Numbered from the stretch's first letter, positions 23,786 through 32,945 are shown. The stretch: DNA of 64,000 nt from Amycolatopsis decaplanina DSM 44594 (GCF_000342005.1 NZ_AOHO01000071.1:144365-208364), one strand, 5' to 3'. Numbers and translations are program-made. The notes: generated by a model from the letters alone, not told the origin.

Positions 23786-25276
23786 ATGTCCGAGGGGACC
23801 ATCCCGGCGGCCCTCGACAGGGCCGCGGAGCGCTTCGCCGGGCGGGAAGCGCTGGTCGACGGCGAAGTCCGGCTCACCTACGCCGGACTGGCGCGGCGGG
23901 TGCGGCAGGCGGCGCGGTTCTTCGAGGGCCACGAGCGGGTCGCGATCTGCTCCCCCAACACCTGGCACTGGGTCGTCGCCGGACTCGGCGCGCTGTACGC
24001 CGGAGCGACGCTGATCCCGGTCAACACCCGCTTCACCGCCCGCGAAACCATCGACATCCTCGAGCGCGCGAAGGTTTCCGCGCTGGCGATCACCGGCACG
24101 TTCCTCGGCACGGACCGGCTGGCGGATCTCGGCTCCTCCCGCCCCGGCACCGTGGTCCGCATCCCTGTCGAAGGCCCCGGCGAACCCGTCGACGGCGTCA
24201 CGGAATGGGACGCGCTGGCCGGGTACGACGACTCTTTCACCAGTCCTGTCAAGGCGGACGACGTCAGCGACATCCTGTTCACCTCCGGGACCACCGGCCG
24301 CAGCAAGGGCGCGATGAGCAGTCACCGGCAGGCGCTGAGCGTCGCCGACGCCTGGGCGGACTGTGGTGGGTTGACCGAGGAAGACCGGTACCTCGTGATC
24401 AACCCGTTCTTCCACAGCTTCGGCTACAAGGCGGGAATCCTCGCCGCGGTGCTGCGAGGGGCGACCCTGTTGCCGCAGCGCACCTTCGACGTCCGCGAAA
24501 CCCTGCGGATCGTCGAAACCGAGCGCGTCACGGTGCTTCCCGGCGCGCCGACGATCTACCAGGTGCTGCTGGACGCGCCCGAACGCGCGAATCACGACCT
24601 GTCCAGCCTCCGGCTCGCCGTCACGGGCGCCGCCACCGTGCCGGTCACGCTCGTCGAGCGGATGCGGACGGAACTGGACTTCGACACCGTGCTGACCGCG
24701 TACGGACTCACCGAAGCCGTGGTGGCCACGATGTCCCGCCCCGAAGACGACACCGGACTAGTGGCGAACTTCTCGGGCCGCGCGACGGCCGGCTTCGAGG
24801 TGAAACTCGGCGAGCACGACGAAGTCCTGCTGCGCGGGCCCAACGTCATGCTCGGCTATCTCGACGATCCGGACGCCACCGCGAAGGCCGTCGACGCCGA
24901 CGGCTGGTTGCACACCGGCGATGTCGGTGTGCTGAACGAACGCGGTTATCTGAAGATCGTCGACCGGATCAAGGACATGTACGTCTGCGGCGGGTTCAAC
25001 GTCTACCCGGCCGAGATCGAGCAGGTGCTGAGCCGCCTGGACGGTGTCGCGGAAGCCGCCGTCGTCGGTGTGCCGGACGAGCGGCTCGGCGAGGTCGGCA
25101 AGGCCTTCGTCCGGCTCCGCCCCGGGGCCGGACTGTCCATAGAGGATGTTTTGGCGCACTGCGAAGGCCGGTTGGCCAACTACAAGACCCCTCGATTTGT
25201 CGACTTTGTGGCGGAGCTTCCGCGAAACCTGTCGGGGAAGGTGTTGAAACGCGTGTTGCGGGAGGAGAACGGATGA
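23786..25276 (+). CDS. fadD3: FadD3, HIP-CoA synthetase
   Basis: FadD3 activates the C/D-ring propionate HIP with ATP and CoA, making the KstR2 inducer. The 496-aa protein has the adenylate-forming motifs: ILFTSGTTGRSKG (about residue 166), YGLTEA near 305, the DGWLHTGDVG segment, DRIKDMYVCGGFNVYPAEIE, and the C-terminal lysine in NLSGKVLKR. GGAGG stands just before the ATG. The stop overlaps the next gene. Confidence 0.93.
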   Translation: MSEGTIPAALDRAAERFAGREALVDGEVRLTYAGLARRVRQAARFFEGHERVAICSPNTWHWVVAGLGALYAGATLIPVNTRFTARETIDILERAKVSALAITGTFLGTDRLADLGSSRPGTVVRIPVEGPGEPVDGVTEWDALAGYDDSFTSPVKADDVSDILFTSGTTGRSKGAMSSHRQALSVADAWADCGGLTEEDRYLVINPFFHSFGYKAGILAAVLRGATLLPQRTFDVRETLRIVETERVTVLPGAPTIYQVLLDAPERANHDLSSLRLAVTGAATVPVTLVERMRTELDFDTVLTAYGLTEAVVATMSRPEDDTGLVANFSGRATAGFEVKLGEHDEVLLRGPNVMLGYLDDPDATAKAVDADGWLHTGDVGVLNERGYLKIVDRIKDMYVCGGFNVYPAEIEQVLSRLDGVAEAAVVGVPDERLGEVGKAFVRLRPGAGLSIEDVLAHCEGRLANYKTPRFVDFVAELPRNLSGKVLKRVLREENG

Positions 25277-26112
25277 CCGTCGAGTACGAGCGACACGGGC
25301 CGGTGGCCGTCGTCACGATGAACCGGCCGGAGTACCGGAACGCGCAGAACTCGGCGATGACCTACGCGCTCGACGCGGCGTTCACCCGCGCCGTCGACGA
25401 TCCCGAGGTCAAGGTGATCGTGCTGGCCGGGGCGGGGAAGCACTTCTCCGCCGGGCACGACATCGGGACACCGGAACGCGACGTGGACGTCTCGTTCGAG
25501 CGCAAGGCGGTCCTGTGGTGGGACCATGTCGGCGCCGAGGGCGGTGATCAGCGGTTCGCCCGCGAGTCGGAGGTCTACCTCGGCATGTGCCGCCGGTGGC
25601 GCGAGATCCCGAAACCGACCATCGCGAGTGTGCAGGGCGCGTGCATCGCGGGCGCGCTGATGCTGGCGTGGGTGTGCGACCTGATCGTCGCCTCCGATGA
25701 CGCGTTCTTCGCCGATCCCGTGGTGCGTATGGGGATTCCCGGAGTCGAGTACTTCGCGCACCCCTGGGTCCTCGGTCCGCGCGCGGCCAAGGAAGTGCTG
25801 TTCACCGGCGAGCGCTTCACGGCACAGCAGGCCAAGGAATGGGGCATGCTGAACCGCGTCGTGCCCCGCGCCGACCTCGAAACCGAGACGATGGCGCTGG
25901 CGGAGAAGATCGCGGTGATGCCGCGGATGGGACTCGCGCTCGCCAAGAAGGCCGTCAACCAGGCCGAGGACCTGATGGGCCTCCGGTCCGGCATGGACTC
26001 CGTGTTCGGGCTGCACCACTTCGCGCACGCGCACAACGCCGAGGTTTCCGGCGGTGACTCGCTGGGCGGGCAGGACGCGCGCTCGATGCGAGACGCGAAC
26101 AGGACCTCGTGA
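25273..26112 (+). CDS. Enoyl-CoA hydratase of the fadD3 operon
   Basis: A 279-aa crotonase. Oxyanion-hole segments are GAGKHFSAGHDIG (near residue 60) and QGACIAGALMLAWVCDL (near 118), with an aspartate (FFADPVVRMGIPG) at the usual second acid position. Starts and ends in 4-nt overlaps with fadD3 and fadE31. The M. tuberculosis operon goes straight from fadD3 to fadE31, so this hydratase is an addition here; it would supply the hydration step after one of the FadE enzymes. Confidence 0.85.
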   Translation: MTVEYERHGPVAVVTMNRPEYRNAQNSAMTYALDAAFTRAVDDPEVKVIVLAGAGKHFSAGHDIGTPERDVDVSFERKAVLWWDHVGAEGGDQRFARESEVYLGMCRRWREIPKPTIASVQGACIAGALMLAWVCDLIVASDDAFFADPVVRMGIPGVEYFAHPWVLGPRAAKEVLFTGERFTAQQAKEWGMLNRVVPRADLETETMALAEKIAVMPRMGLALAKKAVNQAEDLMGLRSGMDSVFGLHHFAHAHNAEVSGGDSLGGQDARSMRDANRTS

Positions 26113-27245
26113 TGGATCTCGATCTCGACGAACGCACGCTCGCCTTCCGCGACGAAGCCCGCACTTGGCTCGCCGCGAATGTCCCCGCCCAGCCGCTGAA
26201 ATCGTTCGACACCGCCGAAGGATTCGCGCAGCACCGCGTCTGGGAATCCCGGTTGGCCGACGCCCGCTGGTCGGTCGTCTCGTGGCCGCGCGAGTTCGGC
26301 GGGCGGGACGCGAGCCTCTTGGAGTGGGTGCTGTTCGAGGAGGAGTACTACGCGGCGGGAGCACCGTTGCGGGTCAACCAGAACGGCATCTTCATGCTCG
26401 CGCCCACGCTGTTCTCCCATGGCACGGAAGAGCAGCAGCGCCGCATCCTGCCGAAGATGGCGCGTTCGGAAGAAGTCTGGGCGCAGGCCTGGTCGGAGCC
26501 CGAGGCGGGCAGTGACATCGCCGCGCTCCGGAGCACCGCCACCCGCTGCGACGGCGGCTGGCGGGTCAGCGGCCAGAAGACGTGGAGCTCACGGGCGACG
26601 TTCGCCGACCGGGCGTTCGGCCTGTTCCGCAGTGATCCGGACTCCGTGCGGCACAAGGGTCTCACCTATCTGATGGTGGACCTGCGGTCCGAGGGCGTCA
26701 CCGTCCGGCCGATCCCTCAGCTGGACGGCGAACCGGGGTTCGCCGAGATCTTCTTCGACGACGTCTTCGTCCCCGACGAGGACGTGATCGGCTCACCTGG
26801 CGAGGGCTGGCGGGTCGCGATGACGACGGCGAACAACGAACGCGGACTGTCCTTACGCAGTCCCGGCCGGTTCCTCGCCGCGGCCGACAGGCTGGTCTCG
26901 CTCTGGCACGACGCCGGGCGCCCCGCGCACACCGCGGACAGGGTCGCCGACGCGTGGATCGGCGCGCGGGCCTACCAGCTGTACACCCTCGGCACGGTCA
27001 CCCGCCTTTCCGACGGCGCCGAGCTCGGACCGGAATCGAGTGTCAACAAGCTGTTCTGGTCGCACCTCGACGTCGCCCTGCACGAGACCGCGCTCGACAT
27101 CCTCGGACCGGACGCCGAACTTCAGGGCAGCTGGAGCGACGGCTGGCTGTTCTCGCTGGCGGGACCGATCTACGGCGGGACCGACCAGATCCAGCGGTCC
27201 ATCGTCGCCGAACGCCTGCTCGGCCTGCCGAAGGGGGCTCGATGA
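26109..27245 (+). CDS. fadE31: FadE31, acyl-CoA dehydrogenase subunit
   Basis: A 378-aa acyl-CoA dehydrogenase. WAQAWSEPEAGSDIAALRSTA near residue 123 and GQKTWSSRATFADRAFGLFR form the FAD/substrate region; the C-terminus has GPIYGGTDQIQRSIVAERLLGLPKG. In Mycobacterium FadE31 pairs with FadE32 or FadE33 as heteromers acting on ring-opened CoA esters. The start is GTG 26109 or the ATG right after it at 26112; both are in frame. Confidence 0.88.
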   Translation: MMDLDLDERTLAFRDEARTWLAANVPAQPLKSFDTAEGFAQHRVWESRLADARWSVVSWPREFGGRDASLLEWVLFEEEYYAAGAPLRVNQNGIFMLAPTLFSHGTEEQQRRILPKMARSEEVWAQAWSEPEAGSDIAALRSTATRCDGGWRVSGQKTWSSRATFADRAFGLFRSDPDSVRHKGLTYLMVDLRSEGVTVRPIPQLDGEPGFAEIFFDDVFVPDEDVIGSPGEGWRVAMTTANNERGLSLRSPGRFLAAADRLVSLWHDAGRPAHTADRVADAWIGARAYQLYTLGTVTRLSDGAELGPESSVNKLFWSHLDVALHETALDILGPDAELQGSWSDGWLFSLAGPIYGGTDQIQRSIVAERLLGLPKGAR

Positions 27246-28171
27246 GGTTCACACTCTCCGGTGAGCAGGAGCAGTTTTCCGGCAGCCTGAACGATCTTCT
27301 GTCCGGTGTGGACACCGACTCGGCGAACCGGTCCTGGGCGGCGGGCGATCCCGGCCCCGGGCTCAAGATCTGGCGTCGGCTGGCGGAACTCGGCGTGACC
27401 GCGCTGGCGGTCCCCGAGAAGTACGACGGGCTCGGCGCCACACCGGTGGATCTGGCCGTCGGCTTCGAACGGCTGGGTCATCACTGCGTGCCCGGGCCGT
27501 GGACCGACACCGTGGCCGTCCTGCCGTCCTTGCTGGACGACGAGCTGCTGACGTCGGTCGCGTCCGGCGAGACGCTGGCGTCGGTCGCCTACGCGCCGCA
27601 CGTGCCGTATGCCTTGGATTCCGACGTCGCGGACGCGCGTCTCGCCGTCGAGAACGGCAGGCTGCGCGCGTTCGCCCCCGGCTCACTGCTGTCCTCTGTG
27701 GACGGCTCACGACGGCTGTTCCCGCCGGTGACCGGAGACGATCTCGGCATGGCGCTCGACGCGGACCGCGCTTTCGAGCTGGGCTGTCTGGCCACCGCCG
27801 CGCAACTCCTCGGCGCGGGACGCTGGCTGCTCGACACGTCGGTCGCGTATGCCACCCAACGCAAGCAGTACGGGCGCGAGATCGGCGGGTACCAGGCGGT
27901 CAAACACCTGCTCGCCGATGTCGCGACCGGACTGGCGCTGGCCGAACCGCTGCTGTTCGGCGCGGCCGTCACCCTGGACCGGCGCGACGTCTCCGCGGCC
28001 AAGGTGGCGTGCGGCGACGCCGCGCACCTCGCCGCCCGGACCGGGCTGCAGGTGCACGGCGCGATCGGCTACACCGCGGAACACGCGCTCGGCCTGCGGC
28101 TGACCAGGGTCCGCGCGCTGGTCGGCGCCTGGGGCACGCCGCGGTTCCACCGGGAGCGGGTGCTGTCATGA
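27242..28171 (+). CDS. fadE32: FadE32, acyl-CoA dehydrogenase subunit
   Basis: A 309-aa short acyl-CoA dehydrogenase partner, missing part of the central barrel, as is usual for the second subunit of steroid-type heteromers. The C-terminal FAD-binding helix TQRKQYGREIGGYQAVKHLLADV (near 205-227) and QVHGAIGYTAEHAL are clear. It is joined by 4-nt overlaps to fadE31 and fadE33. Confidence 0.86.
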   Translation: MRFTLSGEQEQFSGSLNDLLSGVDTDSANRSWAAGDPGPGLKIWRRLAELGVTALAVPEKYDGLGATPVDLAVGFERLGHHCVPGPWTDTVAVLPSLLDDELLTSVASGETLASVAYAPHVPYALDSDVADARLAVENGRLRAFAPGSLLSSVDGSRRLFPPVTGDDLGMALDADRAFELGCLATAAQLLGAGRWLLDTSVAYATQRKQYGREIGGYQAVKHLLADVATGLALAEPLLFGAAVTLDRRDVSAAKVACGDAAHLAARTGLQVHGAIGYTAEHALGLRLTRVRALVGAWGTPRFHRERVLS

Positions 28172-29139
28172 CGTTCACCGCCGAGCAGGACGCGCTGCGG
28201 GACAGTGTGCGGAAACTGCTGGACCGGGAAGCGGATCCCTGGCCGGAGCTGTGCGAACAGATCGGTGTGGCGGCGTTGGCCGTTCCCGAACGGTTCGGCG
28301 GGCTCGGCGCCGGGACGACGGAGCTGCAGGTGGTCGCCGAAGAACTGGGAAGGGTCCTCGCCGACGTCCCGTTCCTCGGCTCGGCCGTGCTCGCCGTGCA
28401 CGCGGTCCTGGCGACGGGCAACGACGAAGCTTGCGAGCGTCTGCTCCCCCGCCTCGCCGAAGGGGTCGTCGGCGCGGTGGCCTGGACCGGTGCCGAGGGC
28501 GGCTGGGATGTTCCCGCCTGCCGCGTCGTCGACTCCACCGTGGAGGGTGAGGCGCACTACGTCCTCGACGGTGACGAGGCCGAGATCCTCTTGGTCGTGG
28601 CCGGCGGCTCGCTGTACGAGGTCTCCGATGCCCGCCGCGTCCGGACTCCGGCGATGGACGAAACGCGGCGGCTCGCCCGCGTGACTTTCGATCGTGCTCC
28701 CGCGCGGCTGCTCGGCCCCGTCGACCTCGTCGCGCTGCGGGACGTCGCGTGCGCCGTCCTGGCCGCCGAACAGGCCGGGGCCGCGGCACGGGCGTTCGAG
28801 CTGACTGTGGAGTACAGCAAGCAACGGCACCAGTTCGGCAGGCCGATCGGCGGATTCCAGGCCTTGAAGCATCGGATGGCGGATCTCCACGTCCTGGTCG
28901 AGACCGCGCGTTCGGCGGCTTACGCGGCTCCGGAGTCGAGCAGGCTGGCCGCGGTGGCGAAGGTGCATTGCTCGGAGGCGCTGGCGACGGTGGCGGGCGA
29001 GATGATCCAGCTGCACGGCGGGATCGCGATCACCTGGGAGCATCCGGCGCACCGCTATTTCAAGCGGGCGCACGGCGCGGCACACCTGTTCGGGTCGCCC
29101 GGAGACCACATCGGGCGGGTGCGGCCGCCGTTATCGTGA
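28168..29139 (+). CDS. fadE33: FadE33, acyl-CoA dehydrogenase subunit
   Basis: A 323-aa short acyl-CoA dehydrogenase partner. The C-terminal half has EYSKQRHQFGRPIGGFQALKHRMADLHV and QLHGGIAITWEHPAHRYFKRAHGAAHLFG, typical of these subunits. It ends in a 4-nt overlap (GTGA) with the HIT gene. Order fadE31-fadE32-fadE33 is the mycobacterial one. Confidence 0.86.
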   Translation: MTFTAEQDALRDSVRKLLDREADPWPELCEQIGVAALAVPERFGGLGAGTTELQVVAEELGRVLADVPFLGSAVLAVHAVLATGNDEACERLLPRLAEGVVGAVAWTGAEGGWDVPACRVVDSTVEGEAHYVLDGDEAEILLVVAGGSLYEVSDARRVRTPAMDETRRLARVTFDRAPARLLGPVDLVALRDVACAVLAAEQAGAAARAFELTVEYSKQRHQFGRPIGGFQALKHRMADLHVLVETARSAAYAAPESSRLAAVAKVHCSEALATVAGEMIQLHGGIAITWEHPAHRYFKRAHGAAHLFGSPGDHIGRVRPPLS

Positions 29140-29552
29140 GCCCCGTGGAGTGCGCGATCTGTGCCAAGCACCGCGGCGAGGGGCCCTTGGCCGGTCCAGT
29201 CGTCTGGGCGGACGACGCGGTCGTGGTGTCGCACCGTCCCGGCGAGTTCCCCGGCTATCTGTTCGTGGAGACCCGGCGGCACGTGGCGGCACTGGACAAG
29301 CTGACCTCGGACGAGGTCTCGGCGGTGTCGCACGCGGCCTGGTGCGCGGCTCGCGGCCTGCGGGCGGAGCTGACTCCGGAGCACGTGTTCTCCGCCATCG
29401 CCGGGCGCAGCGTCGCCCACTTCCATCAGCACGTTTTCGTGCGGCATCGAGGAACGCCCGAAGAGATCGGGTGGATGGACAGTCCTTTGTGGACGGGCAC
29501 GCCGGTCTTGGACATCGGCGTACTCTGCCGTCGTCTGGCGGATTACTTCTGA
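29136..29552 (+). CDS. HIT-family hydrolase at the end of the fadD3 operon
   Basis: A 138-aa histidine-triad protein: SVAHFHQHVFVRH near residue 93 is the HxHxH nucleotide-binding motif, and a CAIC pair near the N-terminus may bind zinc. HIT enzymes split AMP-linked compounds; removing stray acyl-AMP from FadD3 would be a sensible role (inference). The GTG at 29136 overlaps the fadE33 stop; a second GTG 9 bp later is possible. Its 3' end overlaps the convergent sigma gene by 10 bp. Confidence 0.82.
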   Translation: MSPVECAICAKHRGEGPLAGPVVWADDAVVVSHRPGEFPGYLFVETRRHVAALDKLTSDEVSAVSHAAWCAARGLRAELTPEHVFSAIAGRSVAHFHQHVFVRHRGTPEEIGWMDSPLWTGTPVLDIGVLCRRLADYF

Positions 29553-30460
29553 TGGAGGAACCGGGTGATGGCGCGGATGCGGTCACCATCCAGGGTGAGG
29601 ACCATCAGCCCGGCCGATGTCTCGCCATGGCGGCAGCGGAAGGCGGGCTGGTTGTTGGCCCGCGTCGGCGTCACGGTGAAACGCTCCACGGGAATGGCCA
29701 TGGTGACGCGAAGGAAACCGGCGATCGCTGCGAGACCGTGGTACTCGTGCGGTGCCGGCGGCATGGCGAGCCAGGCGTCATCGGTGAGCAGGCTTAAGAC
29801 GCCGTCGAGGTCAGCCGCGGTGAAAGCATCGGCGAATCGCCTGGTCAGCTCGCGTTCCTGCGGTGAAGGCCGGTGTGCGGCGCCATCGCGATGCTTGTCG
29901 AGGGACGCGCGGGCGCGCTGAAGGATGCCTTTGATCGCCGTCTCGGTGGTGCCGAGCATGCTCGCGACCTCATCGGCGGGGAAGCACAGGACGTCACGCA
30001 GGACGAGCGCGGCGGCTTGTCTCGGCGGGAGAAGCTGGAGGCCGGTGATGAAAGCGAGCTCGATCGCCTCCCTGGTGCCGTAGCGCGCTTCGGGGCCGGG
30101 CTCGCTGTCGGCGACGCGCTCGAGGAGTTCGTCCGGGTACGGCTGCAGCCAGGTCATCTCGCCGCGGAGGCTCGGCTCCGGCGGGTCGAACGGCGGCACC
30201 GGTTCGGGCGGTCGACGGCGGCCCGCGTCCCTCTGGGCGTTGAGGCAGCGGTTGGTGGCGATGCGGCACAGCCAAGTGCGAAGCGACGAGCACCCCTCGA
30301 AGCCGTCGAGACCTCGCCACGCGGCCAGGAGTGTTTCCTGGACGGCGTCCTCGGCGTCGGTGAAGGAGCCGAGGATCCGGTAACAGTGCAGGTGGAGCTC
30401 GTGCCGGTACGTGTCGGCCAGCTCGCGAAACACCTGCTCGTCCGTCGTCCTCGTGCTCAC
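29543..30460 (-). CDS. ECF sigma factor with C-terminal SnoaL-like domain (TIGR02960/SigG type)
   Basis: A 305-aa sigma factor. Region 2: HCYRILGSFTDAEDAVQETLLAAWRGLDGFEG and RTWLCRIATNRCLNAQRD (residues about 25-77). Region 4: LLPPRQAAALVLRDVLCFPADEVASMLGTTETAIKGILQRAR (about 143-185). The last 110 residues form a SnoaL/NTF2-like domain, the built-in regulatory part of this ECF type; no anti-sigma gene is next to it. A SnoaL-like protein gene is divergent, 94 bp away. Confidence 0.88.
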   Translation of the reverse strand: MSTRTTDEQVFRELADTYRHELHLHCYRILGSFTDAEDAVQETLLAAWRGLDGFEGCSSLRTWLCRIATNRCLNAQRDAGRRRPPEPVPPFDPPEPSLRGEMTWLQPYPDELLERVADSEPGPEARYGTREAIELAFITGLQLLPPRQAAALVLRDVLCFPADEVASMLGTTETAIKGILQRARASLDKHRDGAAHRPSPQERELTRRFADAFTAADLDGVLSLLTDDAWLAMPPAPHEYHGLAAIAGFLRVTMAIPVERFTVTPTRANNQPAFRCRHGETSAGLMVLTLDGDRIRAITRFLHQK

Positions 30461-30554
30461 GGGCCGATCCTGTCACGACCTTTTTCGCGGCGCACCGTTC
30501 CGTTCCGGGCGGGGGTGGTGTCTGACGGGGTGAAGATCGGCGAAAGGAACCATC

Positions 30555-30923
30555 ATGACCAGTCCCGCCTTGGATGTCGCACTCTCCTACCACCGCGCGT
30601 GGACGGGCAAGGACTTCGAGCAGGCGATGACCTACGTCGCCGACGACATCGTCTGCCACACGCCCGGTGGGCGCCTTGCCGGCGCGGAGGCTTTTCGCGG
30701 GTTCATGGGCCCGTTCACCAAGATCCTGACCGGGTCGACCCTGCTTTCGGCGTTCGGGGACGAAGCGACGGCGTTGCTGATGTACGACACGGCGACCCTG
30801 CCGGTGGCGAGCGCACCCGGGGCCGAGCTGATGACGGTGCGGGAGGGGAAGATCGTGGAGTTGCGGATCGTGTTCGACCGGGCTCCTTTCGATGCGGCGC
30901 GGGAGACTGCTGCGGGGTCTTAG
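30555..30923 (+). CDS. SnoaL-like (NTF2-fold) protein
   Basis: A 122-aa NTF2-fold protein: ALSYHRAWTGKDFEQAMTYVADDIVCHTPGGRLAGAEAFRGF at the N-terminus and VREGKIVELRIVFDRAPF at the C-terminus fit nuclear-transport-factor-like/SnoaL proteins. Enzymatic function cannot be told. It diverges from a sigma factor carrying a similar domain, so that sigma factor may control it. Confidence 0.8.
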   Translation: MTSPALDVALSYHRAWTGKDFEQAMTYVADDIVCHTPGGRLAGAEAFRGFMGPFTKILTGSTLLSAFGDEATALLMYDTATLPVASAPGAELMTVREGKIVELRIVFDRAPFDAARETAAGS

Positions 30924-30949
30924 CGGCACGTGGCGCGCGTGGTGGCGGA

Positions 30950-30974
30950 CCGGGCGCGCTTCGGGGCGCGCCGG
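30950..30974. terminator. GC-rich hairpin between convergent genes
   Basis: CCGGGCGCGC (30950-30959) can pair with GCGCGCCGG (30966-30974) with one bulged base. It lies between the SnoaL gene and the convergent HNH gene. Confidence 0.45.
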
Positions 30975-31024
30975 TGCCGCCGCCCGGCGCGTGTCCGGGT
31001 GGTCGCAGGGTATGTCCGTGCCGG

Positions 31025-32206
31025 TCAGAACGGTGGGGTGTCGTCCTCCGGTTCGGGGCGCGGGTCATGGAGTGGTTCGGGGGTTGCGGTGTAGGTGCGG
31101 CCGGTGGGGGTGGTGATGGTCATGCCGCCGTTGCCGGTGGGGGTGGCGGACCAGCCGGGTTCTTCTTTGAGGAGGTTGTGGATTTTGCAGGCGGCGTGGC
31201 AGTTGTGGTGATCGGTCTTGCCGTTCCGCGCCCAGGTGGTGATGTGGTCGATTTCGGAGAACTCGGCGGGGCGGTGGCAGCCTGGATGGGTGCATTCCCG
31301 ATCCCGTGCCTTGATCAACCTGGCCAGCGAGGCCGGGGACCGGTACTTGTCGGCGCCGGCTTCCAGGAGTTGTCCGGTGGCGGGGTCGGTGATCAACCGC
31401 GACCACGTCGAGGCGGGGTCTGAGGCGATCTCTCGCGCGAGCCAGTCCGGAACGGGTCCGTAACCCGCCAGGAACGCGGGATCCTCACGCGCACCGGCCA
31501 GGGTGAGCAGGTCGACATAGACGTGGATGTGCGCACGAGGTGTGCCGTGGCCGTCTTCGGCGAGGAGACGTTCGGCGAAGACGTCGGCGCGGTGCTGATC
31601 GAGGGTGCGGGATTTGTCGTTCCTGCGGCGTATCTTGGCCGCGTGGCTCAACGACACGTAAATCGAGCTTGCCACCTCGGCGGGAAGCCAGCCCGACAGT
31701 TTGGACATGGTCTCGTCTTCGTGTTCCAGCGAGACATGACGCAACGCGCGTTTCTTCGCGGCGCGTTCCTCATAACCGGCGCGGTCGAACTTCTGCACCG
31801 CGTGATCCACCGATTTCCGGATCGCCCCGGGGTCACGGTCGGCGAGACGCTTGGCCATGAACGCGTCCACCTGTGCGGCGACCTCGTCGGAGACCTCACG
31901 GGTCAGCTGACTGACCTTCGACGCCTTGAACAGATCGATATCACCTTTCTCCAGCGCCGCCAACGTATTCGGCAACCGGCCCACCAGGGCACAGGAGGTT
32001 TCGACCAGCAGATACGCCTGATTGCGGGAGACCGAGAAGGCCAAAGCGACCTCCTCGGTCACCGATCTTCGCGAACCACCCACCGCGGCGAACCCCGCTA
32101 TCGAACGCACCTGCCGCCCCTGCGCACGGCGAAGCGACACCTCTTCATCGTAAGCGGCGTCGAGAAAACGAGCGGCTTTCGGGTTAAAGCCAAGAGACGT
32201 GGTCAT
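31025..32206 (-). CDS. DUF222-HNH (13E12 repeat family) endonuclease-like protein
   Basis: The 393-aa protein has a helical DUF222 domain (about residues 20-280, including VALAFSVSRNQAYLLVETSCAL) and a C-terminal HNH motif: CTHPGCHRPAEFSEIDHI, then HHNCHAACKIHN. This is the actinobacterial 13E12 repeat family, often multi-copy and linked to mobile DNA. The ATG at 32206 is my choice; ATGs at 32212 and 32218 are in frame. A perfect LexA box sits just upstream, so the gene should respond to DNA damage. Confidence 0.87.
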   Translation of the reverse strand: MTTSLGFNPKAARFLDAAYDEEVSLRRAQGRQVRSIAGFAAVGGSRRSVTEEVALAFSVSRNQAYLLVETSCALVGRLPNTLAALEKGDIDLFKASKVSQLTREVSDEVAAQVDAFMAKRLADRDPGAIRKSVDHAVQKFDRAGYEERAAKKRALRHVSLEHEDETMSKLSGWLPAEVASSIYVSLSHAAKIRRRNDKSRTLDQHRADVFAERLLAEDGHGTPRAHIHVYVDLLTLAGAREDPAFLAGYGPVPDWLAREIASDPASTWSRLITDPATGQLLEAGADKYRSPASLARLIKARDRECTHPGCHRPAEFSEIDHITTWARNGKTDHHNCHAACKIHNLLKEEPGWSATPTGNGGMTITTPTGRTYTATPEPLHDPRPEPEDDTPPF

Positions 32207-32220
32207 ACCCATGATCATAC

Positions 32221-32236
32221 TCGAACATGAGTTCGA
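32221..32236. promoter_or_regulatory. LexA (SOS) box
   Basis: TCGAAC-ATGA-GTTCGA is a perfect copy of the actinobacterial SOS box TCGAAC-N4-GTTCGA. It is 15 bp before the start of the DUF222-HNH gene. SOS control of 13E12-family genes is known in mycobacteria. Confidence 0.85.
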
Positions 32237-32269
32237 TCGCTACGAAATGAGGCGGGGGTGGTTTCAATT

Positions 32270-32853
32270 GGTGAGTGCACCACCTCTAGTCTAGCAACAC
32301 TTTGCTGAACGCTTCGATCGGCTTCAGCCATCCCAGCGTCTGCCTTGGCCGGTCGTTGAGTTCGTCTGCGACGGCATCGAGCTCGTCCTGCGAATATCCC
32401 GAGAGATCGGTTCCCTTGGGGAAGTATTGGCGCAGCAGTCCATTGGTGTTCTCATTGCTGCCACGTTGCCATGGCGCGCGTGGGTCGCAGAAGTAAACTG
32501 GCATGTTCGTGGCGATCGTGAACTCGGCGTGTCGGCCCATTTCGCCACCTTGGTCCCAGGTGATGCCGTTCTTGAACAAGTCGGGAAGAGTGTTCATTTT
32601 CCTAGCCAAGAGGCGTGCCACACGTTCAGCGGTTCCGTGGCCAATACTGATCGCGTCCTCCGTTGTTGTTCACCTCACGTGCCACCACCGAGTGATGACG
32701 GCCGATCCATGTGGCGATAACACGGAACGACAGATTCCGCTTGATACCCAACGCGATGAGCTCGCGCTCAACCGCTTGCAAAGGGACGCCGCGCCATCCA
32801 GAACACTCCCATCGTCAAGCGGTATGGCCACCATCTCACGTGGCGCACTGACC
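32270..32853 (-). mobile_element. Internally deleted IS30-like element
   Basis: The ends are inverted repeats: GGTGAGTGCACCACCT at 32270-32285 and, inverted, GGTCAGTGCGCCACGT at 32838-32853 (13 of 16 bases equal). Inside is a broken IS30-type transposase. At about 584 bp it is roughly half the size of a full IS30-family element. Confidence 0.65.
32286..32800 (-). pseudogene. IS30-family transposase, deleted and frameshifted
   Basis: The N-terminal HTH part reads VERELIALGIKRNLSFRVIATWIG then HHSVVAREVN in one frame, up to a stop near 32630. The C-terminal part (111 codons, 32286-32621) in another frame has ITWDQGGEMGRH, CDPRAPWQRGSNENTNGLLRQYFPKGTD and LNDRPRQTLGW, the second Asp and the Glu of the DDE core. 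The middle, with the first catalytic Asp, is absent, so it cannot be active. Confidence 0.8.
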
Positions 32854-32945
32854 GTTTGACTCCAAGGGTGTCAGGAGCTCAGTAGATATCCGCGACTGCC
32901 CTATCGTCGGCGAGCGATGGCTTCACCGAACCTGAAGGTGGCCGC

